This document shows positions 55,612 to 64,000 of a stretch of DNA of 64,000 nt, in pieces (the stretch's first letter is position 1; every line of letters starts with the position of its first letter). The notes beneath the pieces are model-generated. The model saw nothing but the letters and a program-made list of their open reading frames with translations, had not been told where the DNA came from and did not search any database. Origin of the DNA: Antedon mediterranea (Eukaryota > Echinodermata > Crinoidea > Comatulida > Antedonidae); NCBI RefSeq assembly GCF_964355755.1, contig NC_092674.1:1803001-1867000 (forward strand), read 5' to 3'. A program made the position numbers and the translations under genes.

Positions 55612-57600
55612 TGTGGTGGGTAGTAACAAAGTGCGAGGCAGCGAGGCACGCGAGGCAGGGAAGGCATGCGAGGCAAGTCAGAAATTTATGCGAGGCATCG
55701 TTTTACCATCATCAAAAAATGCGAGGCATCATTTTATCATTTCTCAAAATTGCAAGGCAGGAAATCACCGAAATTGAAGTAGCCTAGCCTAGACCCGCTA
55801 GGCTAGTTTCCTTTTGCACCTGCCTTGTATTTTAACCAAGGCTTTATCCTGAATACCACAGCTTAGAATTAGTAGGCCTACTTTAATGAAGAAAAATCAC
55901 ATAAAAGTAACAATAAATCCATTAAATTGGTGATTTTACACACGTTGTTTTTCTCGCATTTCGCACACTCAATGTTCAATATTTTGGTTTCTATGGAACG
56001 CCAAAAGAGCAAAATTAATTAGAGGGCTAAAAACTCTGTGGAATCCATTTATATTTAACGCATTATTTGGTGAAAATCAAGTACAATTTCAATAGATTTT
56101 GTCACTGTCAGTAAGGAAAAATGTTACTGTTGATAATGTACACGGTTTCGTTAACCTTTTAAAGAATAAAATAGAAAAATTCATCATAATATCCTTAGTA
56201 GGATGTCCTAGGTCTAGACTAGGTAGTGATGTTGATTTAGGATCGATTATTATTCTTTGAAAACAGAACAGTATCAGCAGTAACATATTACAACATTTTT
56301 ATTGACAAATTAACAAATATATTGAAATAAAACGTGTTTTTCACCAATAAATGCATGAGAAATTGACGCATTCCACTGAGTTTTAGTCCTCTATTATCGT
56401 TGCTCTTTTGGCGCTCCATAGAAACAAAAATATTGAACATTGAATAAGTGAAATTCGCGAACAGTGTGCGAGAAACACGCCTGTAAAATCATTAATTTAA
56501 GGATTTATTTGTTACTTTTTATGTGATTCTTTCATTAAAGTACTCATGAGGTATACTTCTAAGGTGTGGTATTCACACTACACGATAAAGTTAGTTATCA
56601 AATTTGGAGTAAAAATACAAGCGAAGGAAACTAGCTCCAGGTTTATTAGTACGTACATGGACAACAATAAATAAAAATCGTTTGTAATATACCTAGCTTA
56701 CTAAAACAGGAATAGTGTATCATTATTAAATATTACACCAATTATTATTATATCAAAATTGATTAAATTATTTTCTACATAGGCCTCTTATCTAGGTTAG
56801 GGCTAAGCATATTAGCTAAAGTTTAATTTACAATTGTCGGACGTAAGTCTTTTTTCTTTGCGGCATGTTATTGGATCGCCATATCAGTTACCTTTTATTC
56901 ACCGCCAGTTATTGAACTTGTCCTGGCAATCGCTGTTCACCTTATTTGCGAGAGAGGTACACGTGTTGTTCCTAGAGAATGGAATGTCAAAAATGTCTTT
57001 GGCACGCCGCTCAGAGAGAAGTCTGTGCGTTGCTGCTGAAATCACGTGCTATAGTAGGGGAATGCACCACAATCCTCTGAGCTGAGGGCTGAATCATTCC
57101 GCTACCTGCTAAATAGTAAAGAGGGATTTTCCATCTCTCGGGTCTACCGGATCTAGGCGCAGGGGTGTGACAAAATATTATTTTCACTCTGCTATGTTCG
57201 AGAGACATGTGAGTGAACACGCATTTGATGAGTGTGTCGCTATAACAATTATTGTTTATCGAAAGTTGAAGACCGTCGTTCAGATTTTTTAACCGTAGTT
57301 TGGGCACTTTTGTAAAAGTAAAATTTGACACGATATGACTTGAATGAAAAGACAATCGTTACATAAAAATAAACAACATGATGAGTGTATACACGAATAT
57401 ATTTAGATACGCTTGTATCGATTGATTATTAGGCCTATAATATAGCATAATAGCACGTTAAGATATGTCTCGCACCTTTTTGAAATTGTAAACTATATGC
57501 CTCGCATGCCTCGCACTTTTGGAAATGATAAAATGATGCCTCGCACAAATATTTGGCATGCCTCGCGTGCCTCGCTGCCTCGCACTTTGTCAACACTCTG
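55612..57600. mobile_element. 2-kb element with inverted GCGAGGCA-rich ends
   Basis: Left end ACAAAGTGCGAGGCAGCGAG, then several GCGAGGCA copies to about 55760. The right end (57462-57592) is the inverse, closing with GCCTCGCTGCCTCGCACTTT. The arms are about 140 bp and imperfect. A second inverted-repeat element lies inside (55795-56650). No coding region recognised. Confidence 0.65.
55795..56650. repeat. Inner foldback with arms of about 300 bp
   Basis: Left arm: CTAGTTTCCTTTTGCACCTG, CACATAAAAGTAACA, TCAATGTTCAATATTTTGG and CGCCAAAAGAGCAA. The right arm carries their reverse complements: TTGCTCTTTTGGCGCTCC, AATATTGAACATTGA, TTACTTTTTATGTGATT and GAAGGAAACTAG. The spacer is about 56070-56335. 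Confidence 0.75.
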
Positions 57601-57760
57601 TTGTGGTTGGAGAAGACAAGATGGCTGACATGTTTTACCTTGCACATGTGGTTTAGTTGTGTTAGGGTTAGTTGATAATACATTTTATATTTTGCTAGCA
57701 GTATGATATTAAACTGTAAATTTGTAAAACAAAATAAACATCAAATTTCCTAAGATGTGA

Positions 57761-58025
57761 GAGGATGTGGCGCAGTGTGTTGGACATTGGGCTTCTAATC
57801 CAAAGATCAGGTGTTCGATTCTAACACCTATCGCATTGCTTGTATTGTTTAGCAAGAAGGTGTATAAATGTGTACCTGGTAAGGTCAAAACACAACTGCA
57901 CTGATTACTGGCTGCAACATTATATGTTTCCATATGTGTTTAATTCAAAATGACTGGGGTAATAATGTAAAGCGCTTGTAGTCTTTGAACGTTAAGTATC
58001 ATGTAAGAAAAACCTTATTATTATA
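57761..58025 (+). mobile_element. tRNA-derived SINE (family B)
   Basis: The head has GGATGTGGCGCAGTGTGTTG and box B GTGTTCGATTCTAACACC. The body includes GTACCTGGTAAGGTCAAAAC and AATGTAAAGCGCTTGTAG, and the tail ATATAAGAAAA-like then TTATTATATT. The body and tail recur at 63318-63476. Confidence 0.75.
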
Positions 58026-58800
58026 TTATTCTCTTCATCCCATAATTATTGGGAAGTATTACTCAGCAAATGCAAACCAGAGCTAAGCCGGTTACTTTTA
58101 GCTTTGTGGCTACAAAACCTAAAAGGTTTTTAAAGCTCTGTCTACACTATCAAACTTTATTCAATTGCATATCCTGGGAGCTCCAGGGCTGACCCAAAGT
58201 GTAAAAGTCAATTTACACTCGTGAGAGGTAACGGTTAGCGTAAAAACGAGTAGCTTGTCCCATGTAGAATCTGTATCTATCCTGAGCGAAAACCGTAAAT
58301 GGTCATAATAATATAAGGAATAACATAGATTCTATATTTTTATTACCATTGCTGCTCTGCTGTAAATTAGCCTTTTGTTGCGATCGTAGTAAATTTTCTG
58401 AAGCCAAAAACGCTAAAATCTACAAAATCGGTAATCATACTTTAATATCTTGAAACTACATTTTCAAAAAAGCACCTGCTTTTTCTCATAATTCTGGAAT
58501 TTCCAATGGAAATTTTCTAGCAACTTGACAAAAGACCACATCTATTATTGTTGAAACACAAATCCAATATTAGGGATTGCCTTAACAGTTTGGAAAAACA
58601 ACTAAATTGAATAATCTATCTCCTAATTTTGGTCATTTAGAATTGAATTTATTAAGTGAATGTTAATTAGCTTGACAATAGATGAACTTGAGAGATTTGT
58701 CAAGACACGCATAATCAATCGCTGTTTTATATTGTGTAATAAATAATGCTACAAATGTATTCGCCAATTTTGAATGCTCTAATATTTTGGTAGTGTGTGG

Positions 58801-59262
58801 AAACTAATGCCTCTATGTTAGTTATCAAGTCAAATGAACAAGCTAGGTATTCAACATGATGCGTATGATTGAGTCGCAAACTAATGCCTCTATGTTAGTT
58901 ATCAAGTCAAATGAACAAGCTAGGTATTCAACATGATGCGTATGATTGAGTCGCAAACTAATGCCTCTATGTTAGTTATCAAGTCAAATGAACAAGCTAG
59001 GTATTCAACATGATGCGTATGATTGAGTCGCAAACTAATGCCTCTATGTTAGTTATCAAGTCAAATGAACAAGCTAGGTATTCAACATGATGCGTATGAT
59101 TGAGTCGCAAACTAATGCCTCCATGTTAGTTATCAAGTCAAATGAACAAGCTAGGTATTCAACATGATGCGTATGATTGAGTCGCAAACTAATGCCTCTA
59201 TGTTAGTTATCAAGTCAAATGAACAAGCTAGGTATTCAACATGATGCGTATGATTGAGTGGC
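58801..59262. repeat. 77-bp satellite, six copies without length change
   Basis: The unit runs from AAACTAATGCCTCTATGTTA to GATGCGTATGATTGAGTCGC. Six copies fill exactly 462 bp, differing at only a few bases (for example CTCC for CTCT in the fifth). Confidence 0.95.
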
Positions 59263-59291
59263 AATCAGTGAACCACTGTACAATTGACATA

Positions 59292-59482
59292 TTACAGTCA
59301 ACTCTCCCAATACCAACAGACTCTCTGAAAACCGGAAACTCTCCTAAATTCAGACTTTTCATGAGGTCCAAAATGTTCCAAATTAATTTTTATCATTAGA
59401 AACAAATTCCGAATACTTTTCCGGAAAACCAAACATCTTAGGGCAGCCCAAATGTGTCCGGTATTGGGAGAGTTGACTGTAC
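59292..59482. mobile_element. MITE with CAGTCAACTCTCCC ends, probable TA target duplication
   Basis: Ends CAGTCAACTCTCCCAATACC and CCGGTATTGGGAGAGTTGAC are inverted repeats, flanked by TA. Such ends are typical of Tc1/mariner relatives of the Tigger/pogo group. Confidence 0.75.
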
Positions 59483-59495
59483 TACTAATGCCAAG

Positions 59496-60440
59496 GTTAA
59501 ATAGGAAACAAAGAATTTGTCGACTGTGTATATAGCCTCCACACCAAATATTGATGGCAACCGTGTCGATAGAAAATAGTAATTTACATGCACGGCCATC
59601 ATGGCCATACAAAACTAATATATACATGCATGACCGTGTCGATAGTCTCAACCGAAGTTAATAACGAAATGAGTTAGGAATATCTGCATGATCAGTTCCC
59701 AACATAATCCAAACCAGATCTGTTTTTTTTCCAAATCAAGTGGGCTAATCAAATAGGATATTCAAAGAAAATAAAATCAGTAGTAGAATACCGATTATTG
59801 CATCAACTACACATGTTTTACAGAAACCATTTACGTTGTTTATCAGTCTGCATTTTCTCATAGATCTGGAATTTCCAAATTAATATTTTTATACACAGCA
59901 TAACAAAAGAATGTATTACAGTTAAAAGTGATAGGGATTTAAATAGAAAACAATGAATTTGACTCATAGTCAACTGTGTATATAACCATCACACTAAATA
60001 TTGATGGCAACCGTGTCGATAGAAAATAGTAATTTACATGCACGGCCATCATGGCCATACAAAACTTCAAAATATATGCCTGACGGTGTCGATAGTCTTA
60101 ACCAAAGTTAATCATAAATGAGTTCGGAACAGGTGGATCTGCTTCACCAACCTTGACCAACATAACCAACCAGATCTATTTTTAGTTGCGTGCAAACGCG
60201 ACTCTACAGGTCTGTTGGTCGGTCGGTAAACACTAACTCAAATTTATGTATATGGCCTTGTTTAAATCAAGTGGGCTAATCAAATAGGATATTGAACGAA
60301 AATAAAATCAGTAGTAGAATACAGATTATTGCGTCAACTACATGTATTTTACAGAAACCATTTACGTTGGTTATCATTCTGCATTTTCTCATAGATCTGG
60401 AATTTCCAAATTAATATTTTTAACACAGCATAACAAAAGA
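59496..60440. repeat. Direct duplication of about 440 bp, second copy interrupted
   Basis: 59500-59905 and 59941-60430 share AAATATTGATGGCAACCGTG, GCACGGCCATCATGGCCATA, AACCAGATCT and AGATCTGGAATTTCCAAATT. The second copy has gained a (CCGA)n repeat element at 60179-60263. Confidence 0.8.
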
Positions 60441-60815
60441 GGTGTTACTGATATAGGGACTGTCTCAACAGTTTATGAAACAACAAAACAAAACTGAAGC
60501 TCACAATATAGAACACCATCAGCTTTTAATCATTAGCCTCAAAATGACTGAAAAAATTTTAAATAAAAGTGTATACTGTAGCATGCTATAAACGTAGATC
60601 TTAAGTACACCATCAGTGAAGTCAACTGATACTAAGTATCCGTCAATGACGGCCATGTGTCTTTAGAAGACAACGGCTACAAGAACAGTAATAAGTTAAT
60701 AGTAAGCACTCTGGTACCAACTATTTCTGGCAGAAAGATTTTAAATGGACACACCTATTATTTTGATCAGTTACTACTGTCAAATTAAGCCTAAGTGTGT
60801 ACACCCTTAGGCTAG

Positions 60816-61168
60816 CAGTTCACTCTAACAACCCTACAACCTCACAGTTCACTCTAACAACCCTACAACCTCACAGTTCACTCTAACAACCCTACAACCT
60901 CACAGTTCACTCTAACAACCCTACAACCTCACAGTTCACTCTAACAACCCTACAACCTCACAGTTCACTCTAACAACCCTACAACCTCACAGTTCACTAA
61001 CAACCTTACAACCTCACAGTTCACTCTAACAACCCTACAACCTCACAGTTCACTCTAACAACCCTACAACCTCACAGTTCACTCTAACAACCCTACAACC
61101 TCACAGTTCACTAACAACCTTACAACCTCACAGTTCACTCTAACAACCCTACAACCTCACAGTTCACT
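60816..61168. repeat. 29-bp minisatellite (about 12 units)
   Basis: The unit CAGTTCACTCTAACAACCCT plus ACAACCTCA. Two units have the same 2-bp loss (CAGTTCACTAACAACCTT), so a block has been copied within the array. Confidence 0.95.
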
Positions 61169-61903
61169 CCATCCATAGAATTAAGACATATTATGTGACT
61201 GCTTTAGCAGTAATAGTTAAAATAAAAAATTCATTTTGGAGATAATTCTTGATGTGGGGTAGTTAGTTAGTGATATTCATCAAATACTACCAGAATTTAC
61301 TGGGAAGGATTGAAACAACATTCCCTTGTATTGTATAAACCAACTTTGTGAATCATAAATGAAAACTTGATGAATTTCAACCCTGTTATAGTCTATCAAG
61401 GTAAATAAAAGTAATCAACTTAAATATGAATAAAAACAATTTAGACAAATGTCAAGGGAAGAAAACCTTTACAGCCCACTTCAGGACTAAATTATTTAAT
61501 TTTAAAACTGGGATTTTACAGACCCTTTTGGTCAATACACAATACAATCATGGCATTATCTACTAGAGAATATTGTTTAATAAAGTACACTACAAAAAAA
61601 CGACATCTGTTACCGATATCAATAACATCACAATAGAAAGGGTGAGATTGTTTTTAGATTTGGGTTTTTTCCACAATTCAGTAAGAGCCCCCCAATCAAA
61701 ACATGCCACATGAAGCATTTAGGGACACCCTTCTATGTTGTGCCAAGAAATGATTTGATTGTTTTACAGTGTACATGTAAACAATATAAGATATATAAAA
61801 GACAGACAGAATATATTGTAGAATCTGAAATTTGGTGGGGTGGGGGGTTATGCCATGTGTGTTTTGTTGTTTTTTGCAATGAATTAAAACACAATATATA
61901 CAT

Positions 61904-61968
61904 TAAGCTCTGTCTACACTATCAAACTACTATGACACAAAAAGTGTGATAGTGTAGACAGAGCTTAA
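61904..61968. mobile_element. MITE, CTGTCTACACTATCAAAC family, minimal copy
   Basis: Only the two terminal repeats remain: AAGCTCTGTCTACACTATC and GATAGTGTAGACAGAGCTT, 65 bp in all. Confidence 0.85.
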
Positions 61969-62629
61969 GTCTCCATAGTTTGAACAAATGATGCAAAGAA
62001 CTACATTTCTTTGACTAGTGTTCCTAAACACAATCTGCATTAGATTAGACTATTCTGATAGTTGTAAAATTTATGCAACAAGATGAACAAATAAACCTAG
62101 AAAATCAACAGGTAGCAAACCAAGTGGAATAGTGGAGAGAAAATTAAATCAAATCCTCATTAAAAACGTACTGATCATGATATTGCATGAAATCTATAGC
62201 ATTATAAACTAGATATACTGAACACATAATGACAAACAAGTGCGATTCTTAACAGGGGGGTGGGGGCGTAAATTAGATCTTGAACGCCGGTTTCAAGGAA
62301 GGATAGAAATAAATATATTGAGTTGAAAGGTTCAACAACCTCTTGCGGTGTAAGATTATACAGAATCAGCAATTTCCAATAACCGGAATGGCTAACCTGG
62401 GAATTCTGATAAACTCCTCCTGGTTATTAGTAAACAAGTTAACAATACTAATCCTTACACAGCATGTGGGCATTTCATACAAAAAGCGTACAATTTATTT
62501 TAAAAATCATTGAATATGAATTTAGTATCAGTTTGTCTGTCTCAAATCTATAAACATGTTACTACTTCATCGACCAAAGTTTTACAATCAAGCTTATTAC
62601 AGAACTAGGAGGCCTACTTTAAGTGGTGA

Positions 62630-62740
62630 CTGTGTGAGACAGTGGCTGTGTGAGCTAATAAAAGTGCACACATCATTTTGTGTACACTGGACCTATGGGT
62701 TATAATCCAATCCAAGAAGACTACCACTAAAACTATGATA
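62630..62740 (-). mobile_element. SINE family A fragment
   Basis: On the minus strand CATAGGTCCAGTGTACACA and GTGCACTTTTATTAG match the body of the SINE at 31341. Confidence 0.5.
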
Positions 62741-63007
62741 CATGTTTACTAAAACTGTTGTCTGTTGACCTCATCTTTGTTATGAATGTCTTGAATGCTG
62801 TGTCTAACTAATGTACAGTTTACATAATGTATACACTGTTTTGTAGTAGCTATTGAATGAAAAACAGTAATAACAGCCTCATGTTTCCCTTAACCTCTGT
62901 ATATACTATGGTAAAATTATATTAGTCTTAATGAGAAGGACTAACTAACTTATCTACATGATTTATCTTGTTTCAAACAATTATTCCTATTACCACACTC
63001 TTGGTAT

Positions 63008-63150
63008 TAAGCTCTGTCCACACTACCAAACTAGTTTGACAACAAAAGTGTGATATGCCCAAATATGGTAGTGATATGCTTAAATATGGTAGTGATATGA
63101 AATCATTGTGTACATATATGGGCACATCACATTTTTTTGCCACATAAGAA
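63008..63150. mobile_element. MITE, CTGTCTACACTATCAAAC family
   Basis: AAGCTCTGTCCACACTACC at the left, two GATATGC or TGGTAGTGATATG repeats, CATATATGGGCACATCACA at the right. The last few bases of the right end are diverged. Confidence 0.75.
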
Positions 63151-63317
63151 GCCTTTGTTTAGTGTGCTCTGTTTATGTTGACAATGTCACAAACATGGAA
63201 TGAGTAGAGAGCCTCTTTTTGTTGCATGTACCTTTATAGTATAGAAGTGGATACCATTGTGCGTTTCTAATGCATACTATATTCGCTATATTCATGTATC
63301 TCTTTTATATATATATA

Positions 63318-63476
63318 AATGTGTACCTGATAAGGTCAAAACACAACCTCACTGATTATTAGCTGCAACATTATGGGAGTATGATTCCATACATGTTTAT
63401 TTCAAAATGACTAGGGTAATAATGTGAAGTGCTTAGAGGCTTTGAGTGCCATATAAGAAAAACTTCATTGATATAT
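63318..63476 (+). mobile_element. SINE family B, 5'-truncated copy
   Basis: GTGTACCTGATAAGGTCAAA, GACTAGGGTAATAATGTG and GTGCCATATAAGAAAAAC match 57840-58020. The homology continues into the flank (58020-58260 against 63480-64000), so this is part of a larger duplication. Confidence 0.65.
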
Positions 63477-63713
63477 TGTTCTCTTCATACCATAATTGTG
63501 AGGAGTATTACTCAGCAACTGCAAACCACAGCTAAGCCTTGTGGCTACACTAGGTGTAGAAGGATTGGTCCCAAATCGGGGAAAAATTTCATTGTTTGCA
63601 GCTGATCCCGAGTGTTTACACTTTGCGTTCCATACGATCAAATCAACATGTAAATTGTGATATGATTCAATGCATAAGCCAGTCTAATGCATATTGGAGC
63701 ACCTTCTGAATTT

Positions 63714-63845
63714 TACAAAAAAGTGTGATGTGCCAAAATATGGTAGTGATATGCTTAAATATGGTAGTGATATGACATCATGTCCATAAATGAGCACATC
63801 ACATTTTTTTGTCACATACAGTTTGATAGTGTAGACAGACCTTTA
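63714..63845. mobile_element. MITE, CTGTCTACACTATCAAAC family, left end missing
   Basis: AAAAAAGTGTGATGTGCC, two TGGTAGTGATATG repeats, GAGCACATCACATTTTTTTG and the right terminal repeat GATAGTGTAGACAGACC. Confidence 0.75.
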
Positions 63846-64000
63846 GGTGGGCTGCACAACGATCGGCCTAAATAAATTGAGCGCGTTCAATAATCAATTG
63901 CCAATCATGGGAGCTAAGCTCCAGGGCTGACCCAAAGTGTAAATTAAAGGCCAATTTACATACACAAGCGGTAATGGTAAGAGGAAACCATGTAGCTTGT

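Noticed and set aside
57761-57832. Functional tRNA gene
   Set aside because: Same reasons: the head of SINE family B, with a repeated body and tail at 63318.
1-64000. CRISPR array among the many tandem repeats
   Set aside because: No repeats with unique spacers of constant length. All arrays are contiguous satellites in a eukaryotic context.

Overview
The window is from an animal nuclear genome. It is AT-rich, its genes are small and split by introns with GT-AG borders, TATA boxes and AATAAA signals, and it is crowded with non-LTR retrotransposon fragments, tRNA-derived SINEs, MITEs and minisatellites. The palindrome TAGGCCTA occurs at least 16 times. Repeat style and base composition fit a marine deuterostome, most likely an echinoderm and possibly a crinoid; that assignment is an inference and no species is claimed.

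The centre of interest is about 5.5-39.8 kb: a tandem, same-strand (+) array of about a dozen tiny genes with one shared architecture. Each has (i) a promoter with a TATYANTACGCG-like box 5-25 bp before a TATA box, (ii) a first coding exon of 29-53 nt encoding a leader of the type M-A-D-x-F-x-P-S-x-N, always ending in phase 2, and (iii) a second exon that encodes one of several unrelated small modules. The modules are a C2HC zinc finger (genes at 8149, 10133, 12062, 17627), a Ser/Thr/acidic tail (13684), a single transmembrane helix (19819, plus an orphan exon at 31869), and a ubiquitin-like domain (27096, 28943, 32347, 36032, 38946, and a divergent one at 5637). The genes at 36032 and 38946 encode exactly 76-residue ubiquitin-like domains ending LRLRGG directly before the stop. 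The gene at 27096 ends in VHGG. Those at 28943, 32347 and 5637 have lost the Gly-Gly end. Blocks of shared 3'-UTR and poly(A) sequence and GATGAT-rich blocks recur downstream of the units, so the array grew by tandem duplication. No such system is known to me. Expression, splicing and function (a stress, immune or antiviral role is only a guess) are not shown by the sequence.

Left flank (0-5.5 kb): LINE 3' fragments, including two nearly identical inverted copies at 2.6-3.1 and 3.6-4.2 kb, a long palindrome and a MITE. Between the zinc-finger/transmembrane half and the ubiquitin-like half of the array lie a GATGAT microsatellite with a G-rich end (20.95-21.6 kb) and a 4.4-kb element with terminal inverted repeats (21.93-26.30 kb) into which a LINE has inserted.

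Right flank: at 41.9-43.5 kb two unrelated genes diverge from one 320-bp spacer: a complete two-exon gene on the minus strand (78 aa, not recognised) and the first exon of a plus-strand gene. From 44 kb to the end I see no further convincing host gene. The stretch holds minisatellites (44.7, 46.3, 51.5, 58.8, 60.8 kb), MITE families, a 2.1-kb decayed LINE (52.4-54.5 kb), a nested inverted-repeat element (55.6-57.6 kb), SINEs and local duplications.
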